The position numbers and the translations under genes were made by a program. Under the pieces are notes generated by a model that ran no database searches, was not told where the DNA came from, and saw only the letters and a list, made by a program, of their open reading frames with translations. A DNA stretch of 12,975 nucleotides from Kordiimonadaceae bacterium (lineage in GTDB: Bacteria > Pseudomonadota > Alphaproteobacteria > Sphingomonadales > Kordiimonadaceae): contig JABABO010000161.1 of the NCBI GenBank assembly GCA_014238195.1, forward strand, positions 1 to 12,975, written 5' to 3'. Of the stretch, positions 1 to 6,468 are shown piece by piece; position 1 is the stretch's first letter, and each line of letters begins with the position of its first letter.

Positions 1-42
1 ACTTTGCGAATAATAAGATCATTATTTATTGGTCTCGCTATA
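1..42 (+). repeat. Right end of dispersed double-hairpin repeat (copy A, cut by window edge)
   Basis: The segment from about 9 to 42 matches the right half of the longer repeats at 7340, 9996 and 10202: an AT-rich inverted repeat (AATAAT..ATTATTTATTG) followed by GGTCTCGCTATA. The first few bases diverge from the other copies, and the left half of the element lies outside the window or is missing. It sits 24 bp upstream of the nitroreductase start, so it is either in that gene's promoter or in its 5' leader. Confidence 0.75.
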
Positions 43-66
43 GAATGAATAAACACCAAGAAAGTA

Positions 67-669
67 ATGTCCATGTTCAACAGCCCAAACCCCGAGACAT
101 ATGACCTACTGATGGCTCGCCGGTCTGTGAAAGCCCGTGACATGGCTGGCCCTGGTCCAGATGATAAAGATATAAAAAAAATAGTATCTGCGGCTTGCCG
201 CGTACCTGACCACGGTAAATTAGCCCCGTGGCGATACATTGTCCTAAAAGGGGGTGAGCGTGAAACTTTGGGCCGCTTAATCAGTGAAGCGCTGATCATG
301 GAAGGACAAGCCAAAGAAAAAACCGCTGATAAAATGGCTGGATACGCAACACAAGGTCCCGTTTTGGTGGTCGCCGTCTATAGCCCATCAGATAAAAAAG
401 CTATCCCAGAATGGGAACAACAGCTTTCTATGGGGGCTGTGTGCCAAAATATGCTGATTGCAGCAACGGCACTTGGTTACGCTTCCCAGTGGTTGACGGG
501 CTGGGCGGCTTTTAGCCCCACCGTGCGCCAAGGCTTAAAAATGACGTCAAATGAACGCATTGCTGGCTTGATGTTTTTTGGGAACCATGATGGTGATAAA
601 CCCCTTAGCGAGCGCGAGCGCCCAGACACAGACAGCAAAATCATATGGGGTTTCCCCCACACGGGATGA
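67..669 (+). CDS. Nitroreductase family protein, YdjA-like
   Basis: This 200-aa protein is probably a cytosolic FMN-dependent oxidoreductase of the nitroreductase superfamily. The N-terminal segment has the FMN-phosphate-binding pattern LLMARRSVKAR (residues ~14-24). It is followed by RVPDHGKLAPWRYIVL (~46-61), which closely resembles the E. coli YdjA segment APDHKSMQPWHFFVI. A central stretch (PEWEQQLSMGAVCQNML) matches YdjA's PRWEQEMSAG. The length is close to YdjA (about 183 aa) and shorter than NfsA/NfsB. The physiological substrate of this branch is unknown. A second ATG two codons downstream (73) is an equally possible start; an AAGAAAG stretch precedes both. The next gene begins 9 bp after the stop, so the two are probably co-transcribed. 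Confidence 0.88.
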   Translation: MSMFNSPNPETYDLLMARRSVKARDMAGPGPDDKDIKKIVSAACRVPDHGKLAPWRYIVLKGGERETLGRLISEALIMEGQAKEKTADKMAGYATQGPVLVVAVYSPSDKKAIPEWEQQLSMGAVCQNMLIAATALGYASQWLTGWAAFSPTVRQGLKMTSNERIAGLMFFGNHDGDKPLSERERPDTDSKIIWGFPHTG

Positions 670-678
670 TTATAAAAC

Positions 679-2094
679 ATGCCCATTTCAAAACAGTATC
701 ATGCAGCACCGATTTTTAACGAACTCGGCGAGGGATTCGCTGATCAGGTTACTGCAGCCTTATATCCTAATCACACGATCCGCTTTAGGAATGATCGTGC
801 CGCCACTGAGATCGGTTTAGGCACCCTAACAGATCAAGAGTGGGCGGGTTATTTCGCGAATTTTAAAGCCATGCCAGATAATTTGCCCATCCCGCTCGCG
901 CAGCGCTATCACGGGCATCAATTTCGCACCTATAATCCTGATCTTGGCGATGGGCGAGGCTTTTTATACGCCCAGCTTAGGGACAATCAGCAGCGAATCA
1001 TTGATCTAACAACGAAAGGAAGTGGCACAACCCCTTACAGCCGCGCAGGGGATGGCAAGCTAACCCTAAAAGGCGGTGTGCGTGAAATTCTGGCCAGTGA
1101 AATGCTAGAAGCCTTAGGCACCAACACATCTCGCACGTTATCAATCATTGAAACGGGGGAAAAGCTTTACCGCACTGACGAACCATCCCCCACACGTTCG
1201 GCTGTGATGGTGCGCATGACCCACAGCAATATCCGTATCGGAACATTCCAGCGCCACGCATATCACAGTGACCGCGAACGGCTAGAAAAGCTTACGCACT
1301 ATTGCCTAAAACATTATTATAACGCTGGCACTAATGGCACCGCCGCTGACTGCACTTTGCGATTATTAGGGCTGGTGTCCGAACGTGTCGCCAATCAAGC
1401 AGCCGACTTGATGGTCGCAGGATTTGTCCACGGTGTCTTGAACACTGATAATATCTGTATAACGGGAGAGATTTTTGATTTCGGCCCGTGGCGGTTCCTA
1501 CCACACATGGACTTGTCCTTTACCGCCGCTTATTTTGACGAAACCAAGCTTTATGCCTATGGCCGCCAGCCCGCAGCTTTGCATTGGAATATTTATCAGC
1601 TTGGCGGGGCACTGGCTGATATTGCGGATGAAAAGGCTGTCAAATCTGTGCTAGAGGATTTTCCACGCCAGTATTTCGTGAAACTGCGCCAAAAACTACT
1701 GGCACGTCTTGGCTTAAAACCTAAAGGGGATGACGGTGATGATGCGCTTTTGAAAGCCGTGAATGATTTTATGATTGCAGCAGGGGTCCCCTATGAACAC
1801 TTTTTCTATGACTGGTTTGGCGGCGCGCGGCGCAACAACGATAGCCCCCTTGACGCAGATGTTTATCGCGGCGAACCATTTGAAACATTCCAGTCAGCCA
1901 TCAGTGATTATAACCCAATGGATAAAAGCTTGCTGGATCATGCTTATTTTCAACGTGGCACCCCATGCACACTGTTGATTGAGGAAGTTGAATCCCTTTG
2001 GGCCAGCATCGCGGACGACGACAACTGGCAACCGCTTTATGATAAAATTGAAGACATTCGCATGATGGGCGATGCGCTTAAACTAAGACCCTAA
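679..2094 (+). CDS. selO: Protein adenylyltransferase SelO (YdiU/UPF0061 family), divergent form
   Basis: This 471-aa protein belongs to the SelO pseudokinase family, which transfers AMP from ATP to Ser/Thr/Tyr residues of target proteins and is linked to redox stress. Visible motifs are KGSGTTPYSRAGDGK (~113-127) with the nucleotide-contacting Lys113, Glu141 in REILASEM, and HGVLNTDNICITGEIFDFGP (~251-270). Asp257, Asn258 and Asp267 there line up with the catalytic and metal residues of Pseudomonas SelO (Asp252, Asn253, Asp262 in that protein). The overall length matches E. coli YdiU (478 aa). The sequence between motifs departs from the common form (TLKGGVREILASEML where RAVLRSTIREYLCSEAM is usual). 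The protein ends ALKLRP, without the C-terminal Cys/Sec seen in many relatives. It follows the nitroreductase by 9 bp, and its stop overlaps that of the convergent scaffold gene by 4 bp. Confidence 0.9.
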   Translation: MPISKQYHAAPIFNELGEGFADQVTAALYPNHTIRFRNDRAATEIGLGTLTDQEWAGYFANFKAMPDNLPIPLAQRYHGHQFRTYNPDLGDGRGFLYAQLRDNQQRIIDLTTKGSGTTPYSRAGDGKLTLKGGVREILASEMLEALGTNTSRTLSIIETGEKLYRTDEPSPTRSAVMVRMTHSNIRIGTFQRHAYHSDRERLEKLTHYCLKHYYNAGTNGTAADCTLRLLGLVSERVANQAADLMVAGFVHGVLNTDNICITGEIFDFGPWRFLPHMDLSFTAAYFDETKLYAYGRQPAALHWNIYQLGGALADIADEKAVKSVLEDFPRQYFVKLRQKLLARLGLKPKGDDGDDALLKAVNDFMIAAGVPYEHFFYDWFGGARRNNDSPLDADVYRGEPFETFQSAISDYNPMDKSLLDHAYFQRGTPCTLLIEEVESLWASIADDDNWQPLYDKIEDIRMMGDALKLRP

Positions 2095-2534
2095 GTATCA
2101 GCGAACACCACATCCAAGCAATCAAGGGGTAACAGCACAGACCCATGCCGCCCAGGGTGGTCATGCACGGGGGCGAGTATTGCTAGATCAGCCCATTTTT
2201 CATGGTCAGCCGCCGAGGGGTTCATTACACCTGTTTGTACCATCGTGCGGTAGGCAGGGGCAATGGCATGGTATTCCTTCTGCGACAATCCAATAACGCG
2301 CTGCCCCCACAGGCTAGCCGCCGCTTGGCCCAATGCACAGGCTTTCACCATTTGATAAAACCCTGTGATAATTTTATCGCCCGCAGCATTCACATCCAAA
2401 TGCGCGTCGACACGAATACGGGACCCGCAAATGCGGCTAGTTTTCTGAACGCTGATATGCGGATTTGCCAAGGGGGCTTGGTGGGGTATTTGCGTTGTCA
2501 GGCGCAAAATTTCTTTTGTATAAAGCTCGCTCAT
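2091..2534 (-). CDS. NifU/IscU-like Fe-S cluster assembly scaffold protein
   Basis: This 147-aa protein is a member of the NifU N-terminal/IscU-like family (COG0822 type). The family normally holds a nascent Fe-S cluster during assembly in the cytosol. Two of the three usual ligand cysteines are visible in family context: Cys36 in RICGSRIRVD and Cys66 in VKACALGQAAASLWGQ. The third IscU cysteine is absent. Its place is taken by the LAPVHDHPGRHGSVLLPL segment, which as far as I recall is typical of the alphaproteobacterial branch found beside folE. True scaffold function is therefore uncertain. The start is supported by GGGAAG 5 bp upstream of the ATG. It is transcribed away from folE, and its last codons overlap the end of selO by 4 bp. 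Confidence 0.78.
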   Translation of the reverse strand: MSELYTKEILRLTTQIPHQAPLANPHISVQKTSRICGSRIRVDAHLDVNAAGDKIITGFYQMVKACALGQAAASLWGQRVIGLSQKEYHAIAPAYRTMVQTGVMNPSAADHEKWADLAILAPVHDHPGRHGSVLLPLDCLDVVFADT

Positions 2535-2612
2535 GCACTTCCCATAATAGTATAGACTGCGATTAGCAACTTATTTGATGCAGTATTTTAAGTGTTATCA
2601 CAAAGGCTTGAC

Positions 2613-2641
2613 TTGAAAATGCCATCAAAAAAGTCCATATT
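2613..2641 (+). promoter_or_regulatory. Candidate sigma-70-type promoter of folE-hisI
   Basis: TTGAAA (2613-2618, 5 of 6 to the -35 consensus) is followed after 17 bp by CATATT (2636-2641, 4 of 6 to the -10 consensus). The predicted transcription start, near 2648, falls just before the first hairpin of the folE leader, which supports the assignment. No experimental evidence; the -10 match is modest. Confidence 0.35.
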
Positions 2642-2648
2642 AGTGTTA

Positions 2649-2743
2649 GCAGTCGGCCCAACCGACCTGCTTTGCGCAGCTTGTCGCACCAAATTTGGGT
2701 AATCCGACCCTTAAGGTGTGCTGCAAACGGGGGGGTAAAACCC
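2649..2743 (+). ncRNA. Structured folE leader, candidate THF-II (folE-motif) riboswitch
   Basis: A short hairpin (GCA-GTCGG, loop CCCAA, CCGAC-c-TGC; 2649-2670) is followed by a long interrupted stem. TTTGC (2671-2675) pairs with GCAAA (2723-2727). AGC (2678-2680) pairs with GCT (2720-2722). GCACC (2686-2690) pairs with GGTGT (2715-2719) and GGGT (2697-2700) with ACCC (2707-2710), separated by internal loops. A last small hairpin (GGGT-AAA-ACCC, 2733-2743) lies just before the AAAGGA ribosome binding site. From memory, the folE motif, validated as the THF-II riboswitch class, occurs upstream of folE in proteobacteria and is one long stem with internal loops. Position and architecture fit, but I could not compare the conserved loop nucleotides. 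CCTT at 2709-2712 could pair with AAGG of the ribosome binding site. Confidence 0.5.
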
Positions 2744-2763
2744 TCAATATGAAAGGAAATACC

Positions 2764-3429
2764 ATGGATGCCGTACTTGACGAGGCTGGTCAAAGCCCTG
2801 AACTGAAGGCGCGTGACAACAATGCTGGTACAACCAGCGAACCTCATACCAGCCGATCACCCAGCAATCGCCCCTCACGCTGCGAGGCCGAAGCCGCCGT
2901 TCGCACACTTATTCGGTGGGCAGGGGATGACCCAACCCGCGAAGGTTTGCTGGATACCCCAAAGCGCGTTGCCAAGGCTTATGAAGAATTTTTTGCTGGC
3001 TATAACGATGACCCAGAAGCCATACTTTCCCGCACCTTTGAAGAGGTTGAAGGGTACGATGATATGGTTGTGTTGCGCGATATTCGCTTAGACAGCCACT
3101 GTGAACATCATATGGTGCCCATCGCAGGCACTGTGCATATTGCCTATATGCCAGATGGAAAAGTCGTGGGGATCAGTAAATTAGCCCGCGTGATTGAAAT
3201 TTTTGCCCGCCGTCTGCAAACGCAGGAAACCATGACCGCACAAATCGCGGATGCCATAGAAAAAGTGCTCAAACCCAAAGGGGTAGCGATTGTGGTTGAT
3301 GCTGCGCATCAGTGTATGACCACGCGCGGTGTTAAAAAGCCAGAGGTCTATACCCTGACCCGTCAGTTCCGTGGCTGCTTCAAGGAAGCCCGCTATGAAC
3401 GCCAGTTCTGGGACCTCGTTAAAGGTTGA
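2764..3429 (+). CDS. folE: GTP cyclohydrolase I (FolE)
   Basis: This 221-aa enzyme converts GTP to 7,8-dihydroneopterin triphosphate, the first step of tetrahydrofolate and other pterin synthesis. It is a Zn enzyme that normally forms a toroidal homodecamer in the cytosol. Zn ligands are Cys113 and His116 in SHCEHHMVPI and Cys184 in HQCMTTRGV, equivalent to Cys110/His113/Cys181 of E. coli. The core family pattern GISKLARVIEIFARRLQTQE is intact. The first ~38 residues are a variable, probably disordered extension. I chose ATG 2764 because AGGA lies 6 bp upstream. An in-frame start at 2695 would place the N-terminus inside the structured leader and has no ribosome binding site. hisI follows 54 bp downstream in the same direction. 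Regulation may be through the leader at 2649-2743. Confidence 0.96.
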   Translation: MDAVLDEAGQSPELKARDNNAGTTSEPHTSRSPSNRPSRCEAEAAVRTLIRWAGDDPTREGLLDTPKRVAKAYEEFFAGYNDDPEAILSRTFEEVEGYDDMVVLRDIRLDSHCEHHMVPIAGTVHIAYMPDGKVVGISKLARVIEIFARRLQTQETMTAQIADAIEKVLKPKGVAIVVDAAHQCMTTRGVKKPEVYTLTRQFRGCFKEARYERQFWDLVKG

Positions 3430-3458
3430 GATAAGCCTTTGTTACGGTTCAACTTATC
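3430..3458 (+). repeat. Short inverted repeat resembling the core of the dispersed repeats
   Basis: GATAAG (3430-3435) and CTTATC (3453-3458) form a 6-bp stem with a 17-nt loop between folE and hisI. The right arm lies in CGGTTCAACTTATC (3445-3458), which differs by one base from the CGGTTCGACTTATC found in every full copy of the dispersed repeat. It may be a decayed remnant of that element or chance similarity. Confidence 0.3.
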
Positions 3459-3483
3459 CCTAATGACTGAATGAAAGAGTGAT

Positions 3484-3894
3484 ATGACAGCGACCATTAC
3501 CGACCGCCATAGTATTACGGACAAAGCCATGATCGAAGAAGGGGACACTTTCGCCCCAAAATTTAACGACCAAGGCTTAATCCCCGTTGTTACGACCTGC
3601 TTTGAAAGCGGCATGGTTTTGATGCAAGCTTGGATGAACGCAGAAGCTATTGAGCGCACTCTCGCCATCGGCGAAGCCCATTATTTCAGCCGCAGCAGAC
3701 AAGTACTGTGGCACAAGGGCCAAACATCGGGGGAAGTGCAAATTGTGGAAGCCCTACGTACTGACTGCGATCAAGATGCCCTGTGGATGGAAGTCAAGCA
3801 ATTGGGCGGTGGTTGCTGCCACACCAAACGGGCTACCTGTTTTTACCGTGATATTGTGCAGGGCGATGCGATACTGAAGCTTAAAAAAGTCTGA
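3484..3894 (+). CDS. hisI: Phosphoribosyl-AMP cyclohydrolase (HisI)
   Basis: This 136-aa enzyme opens the adenine ring of phosphoribosyl-AMP in step three of histidine biosynthesis, in the cytosol. The Mg-binding acidic cluster DCDQD (Asp94, Asp96, Asp98) is present. The Zn cysteines are Cys95, Cys112 in GGGCCHTKRA and Cys119 in TCFYRD. The family pattern ALWMEVKQLGGGCCHTKRAT is complete. It is the single-domain form without the HisE pyrophosphohydrolase domain, as is usual in alphaproteobacteria. The gene is 54 bp downstream of folE and probably shares its transcript. The start at 3484 has a GAAAGAG stretch upstream. The stop codon lies inside an inverted repeat that serves as terminator for the opposite strand. 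Confidence 0.96.
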   Translation: MTATITDRHSITDKAMIEEGDTFAPKFNDQGLIPVVTTCFESGMVLMQAWMNAEAIERTLAIGEAHYFSRSRQVLWHKGQTSGEVQIVEALRTDCDQDALWMEVKQLGGGCCHTKRATCFYRDIVQGDAILKLKKV

Positions 3895-3910
3895 CATAGT
3901 AAATCAGACT
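3883..3910 (-). terminator. Rho-independent terminator of the CoA-transferase/gcdH operon, overlapping the hisI stop codon
   Basis: A perfect 7-bp inverted repeat (AGTCTGA 3888-3894, TCAGACT 3904-3910, loop 9 nt) is followed on the minus strand by six T (3888-3883). That is a standard intrinsic terminator for transcription arriving from the CoA-transferase gene. The plus strand has no T run, so it is not a good hisI terminator. The left arm contains the hisI TGA (3892-3894). Confidence 0.7.
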
Positions 3911-3962
3911 GCACCCATTCCCAAAACGTCCCAACCAATCAGCGATAAATAATATCTTCAAA

Positions 3963-5189
3963 TCATTTCAGTCGTAGAATATCTGAGAGAACATCTTCTG
4001 TATGCTCCCCCAATTCTGGCGGGGCTGTTTTGGAACCGATTTTGCTTTTGCTCATCACAATCGGGGTGCGCACAGTTGGCACAGACCCCAGTGAAGGGTG
4101 CGGTAAATCTTGTCGCAGTCCCCTAGCCTTCACGTGTGGATCGTCAAACACAGCCTCAAGATCATTAATCGGGCCATGCGGTATATTGGCTGCTTTCAAA
4201 AGCCCTATCCAGTGCGATGTTGTCTTAGACTTGAAAACATCACTTAAGATTGGCACTAATATTTCGCGGTTTTTAACCCGCAAGGCGTTGGTGACAAAAC
4301 GCGCATCTTCCCCCAGAACTGATAAGCCAAGAACATCACACAGCTTTTGAAACTGGTGATCATTCCCAACGGCCAAAATAAAATGCCCGTCTTGCGTGGC
4401 AAACACTTGGTACGGTACGATATTGGGGTGACTATTCCCTATGCGCCCAGGGGCCTTGCCGCTTGTTAGATAGTTCATTGACTGGTTTGCCATAACAGCT
4501 ACTTGGCTATCCAAAAGCGCCATATCAATATGCTGACCTTCACCATATAGATCACGGGTGCGCAGCGCTGCTAAAATCGCTGTTGTAGCATACAGACCCG
4601 TAAAAATATCAGCAACAGCGACACCCGTTCGCATCGGTTGAGAGCCTTGTAAACTATCTGGTTCCCCCGTCACGCTCATCAGCCCAGACATCCCCTGAAT
4701 AATATAATCATACCCAGCTTGGGTGGCATATGGCCCCGTTTGACCAAACCCCGTAATAGAACAATAAATCAACTGCGGATTAAGCGCATTCAGGCTTTGA
4801 TAATCCAAGCCGTAACGCGCAAGGCCGCCAACTTTAAAGTTTTCGACAAGAATGTCTGATTTAAGCGCCAAATCACGAATTAAAGCTTGGCCATCCTCTG
4901 TTGCTATATCAATTGTCACTGATTTTTTACCACGGTTCGCGGCCATATAATAAGCAGCATCGGGGCCGTCACAGCCTTCCGCGTCTTTGGCATACGGTGG
5001 CCCCCAAGACCGGGTATCATCCCCCGTCTCTGGCTTTTCAATTTTTATAACGTCTGCACCCAAATCCGCCAGCGTTTGTGTGCACCACGGCCCTGCCAGC
5101 ACGCGGGACAGGTCTAGCACCTTCACGCCTTCCAAGGGGCGACTACCCACAATGGGGCCAAGCTGATTTTGCCCTGACTGTGAAACCAT
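3963..5189 (-). CDS. CaiB/BaiF family CoA-transferase, probably glutarate CoA-transferase
   Basis: This 408-aa protein is a class III CoA-transferase, which moves CoA between carboxylic acids through an aspartyl-CoA anhydride. The N-terminal family block is clear (GVKVLDLSRVLAGPWCTQTL then LADLGADVIKIEKPETGDDTR, ~21-60). The catalytic Asp is Asp194 in TGVAVADIFTGLYA. The segments CSITGFGQTGPYA and GYDYIIQGMSGLMSVTGEPD are also family-typical. Its ATG lies one base after the gcdH stop, so the two genes are almost certainly co-transcribed and translationally coupled. Pairing with glutaryl-CoA dehydrogenase suggests the reaction succinyl-CoA + glutarate to glutaryl-CoA + succinate, as for human SUGCT and the gene called gcdG in Pseudomonas. 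The acid specificity is inferred from context only. A clear terminator lies 50 bp downstream. Confidence 0.88.
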   Translation of the reverse strand: MVSQSGQNQLGPIVGSRPLEGVKVLDLSRVLAGPWCTQTLADLGADVIKIEKPETGDDTRSWGPPYAKDAEGCDGPDAAYYMAANRGKKSVTIDIATEDGQALIRDLALKSDILVENFKVGGLARYGLDYQSLNALNPQLIYCSITGFGQTGPYATQAGYDYIIQGMSGLMSVTGEPDSLQGSQPMRTGVAVADIFTGLYATTAILAALRTRDLYGEGQHIDMALLDSQVAVMANQSMNYLTSGKAPGRIGNSHPNIVPYQVFATQDGHFILAVGNDHQFQKLCDVLGLSVLGEDARFVTNALRVKNREILVPILSDVFKSKTTSHWIGLLKAANIPHGPINDLEAVFDDPHVKARGLRQDLPHPSLGSVPTVRTPIVMSKSKIGSKTAPPELGEHTEDVLSDILRLK

Positions 5190-5190
5190 T

Positions 5191-6369
5191 TTAAAAGAAA
5201 GCCTGCAATCCAGTGATGCCGCGCCCTAAAATCAAGGCATGTACATCATGGGTGCCTTCATATGTGTTCACAGTTTCCAAATTGACCATGTGGCGGATAA
5301 CATGAAATTCATCAGAAATACCATTGCCGCCGTGCATGTCCCGCGCTGTACGGGCAATATCCAACGCCTTGCCGCAGTTGTTGCGCTTCATCAGCGAAAT
5401 ATTCTCGATAGGCAGGTCATCCGCGTCAATCATACGGCCCATCTGCAGTGCCCCCTGCAAGCCCAGCGCAATTTCTGTCACCATATCAGCAAGCTTTTTC
5501 TGAATGAGTTGGTTTTTTGCCAGTGGCCGGTCAAATTGTTTACGGTCCATTGTATATTGCCGCGCGGCTTTGTAACAAAACTCCGCCGCACCCATCGCGC
5601 CCCAAGCAATGCCATATCGCGCTTTGTTCAGACACCCAAAGGGTCCCGACAGCCCTGATGCGTTTGGCAAAATATTTTCAGCAGGCACAAACACGTTATC
5701 CATAACAATTTCGCCAGTTATGGAAGCCCGCAAGCTCATTTTGCCTTCAATTTTAGGCGTCGTGAAGCCTTCCATGCCACGCTCAAGGATAAACCCACGA
5801 ATTTTACCGTCCAATTTGCCCCAAACAACCGCAATATCAGCGACAGGGCTGTTCGTAATCCACATTTTATTGCCAGTTAGGCGGTAACCGCCATCTACGG
5901 CCTCAGCGCGGGTTTTCATCGAAGCGGGGTCTGATCCATGATCAGGTTCGGTTAAGCCAAAACAGCCAATCATTGCCCCACTAGCAAGAGCTGGTAAATA
6001 CTTACGGCGTTGGTCTTCGCTGCCATAGGTATAAATAGGATGCATCACAAGGGATGACTGCACGCTCATCATCGAGCGATAGCCACTATCCACACGTTCG
6101 ACTTCACGGGCGATAAGGCCGTAAGCCACATGACTAACGCCCGCGCATCCGTATTCTTCAGGAAGTGTCACCCCAAGCAATCCATGCGACCCAAACAATT
6201 TCATCACCTCAGGATCGTAGGTTTCATGACGGTTAGCCTCAAGCACCCTTGGCATCAGTTCCGCATCACAAAAATCGCGAGCACTTTGGGCTATCATGCG
6301 CTCTTCTTCACTAAGCTGTTTGGATAGATGAAAAGCATCATCCCACTGAAAAGGCACCATTGTTGCCAT
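5191..6369 (-). CDS. gcdH: Glutaryl-CoA dehydrogenase (GcdH)
   Basis: This 392-aa FAD enzyme of the acyl-CoA dehydrogenase family oxidises and decarboxylates glutaryl-CoA to crotonyl-CoA in lysine, tryptophan and glutarate breakdown, passing electrons to ETF. Two features separate GcdH from other acyl-CoA dehydrogenases. Arg98 in SGYRSMMSVQSSLVMHP is equivalent to human Arg94, which binds the distal carboxylate. The catalytic base is Glu371 in NTYEGTHDVHALILGR. FAD-domain segments CFGLTEPDHGSDPASM and GNKMWITNSPVADIAVVW and the MHGGNGI motif are intact, and the length matches the family. The start at 6369 has GGAG 7 bp upstream. It is the first gene of an operon with the CoA-transferase and is divergent from the LysR gene. 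It is most likely controlled through the dyads at 6397-6443. Confidence 0.95.
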   Translation of the reverse strand: MATMVPFQWDDAFHLSKQLSEEERMIAQSARDFCDAELMPRVLEANRHETYDPEVMKLFGSHGLLGVTLPEEYGCAGVSHVAYGLIAREVERVDSGYRSMMSVQSSLVMHPIYTYGSEDQRRKYLPALASGAMIGCFGLTEPDHGSDPASMKTRAEAVDGGYRLTGNKMWITNSPVADIAVVWGKLDGKIRGFILERGMEGFTTPKIEGKMSLRASITGEIVMDNVFVPAENILPNASGLSGPFGCLNKARYGIAWGAMGAAEFCYKAARQYTMDRKQFDRPLAKNQLIQKKLADMVTEIALGLQGALQMGRMIDADDLPIENISLMKRNNCGKALDIARTARDMHGGNGISDEFHVIRHMVNLETVNTYEGTHDVHALILGRGITGLQAFF

Positions 6370-6396
6370 TAATTGTCTCCATATTTATCAATTTTC

Positions 6397-6443
6397 ATGC
6401 TTATAGCGCATTAAAAGGCGTATTGAAAATGCTATTATGGTAT
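6397..6443. promoter_or_regulatory. Two phased LysR-type dyads in the gcdH/lysR divergent promoter region
   Basis: ATGC-N7-GCAT (6397-6411) is a perfect dyad of the T-N11-A type recognised by LysR-type regulators. A second, imperfect copy ATGC-N7-GTAT (6429-6443) has the same inner spacing. The centres are 32 bp apart, about three helical turns, so a tetramer could bind both on one face. The second site touches a TATAAT (6443-6448) that could be the -10 of the LysR gene, which would explain autorepression. A TATAAG on the minus strand overlaps the first dyad and could be the gcdH -10. The binding assignment is inference. Confidence 0.55.
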
Positions 6444-6468
6444 ATAATCATTCTAAAAAGGAATATAT

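Noticed and set aside
37..46. TATAGA/TATAAA -10-like boxes at the right end of every repeat copy
   Set aside because: They arise from the conserved GCTATA end plus flanking bases. No -35-like hexamer lies 16-18 bp upstream in any copy.
2695..2763. Longer folE reading frame starting at 2695
   Set aside because: This start lies inside the structured leader, lacks a ribosome binding site, and its 23 extra residues do not look like the family. ATG 2764 has AGGA at the right distance.
5239..5658. 139-aa plus-strand ORF inside gcdH
   Set aside because: Shadow of the strongly conserved gcdH frame; the translation resembles no family.
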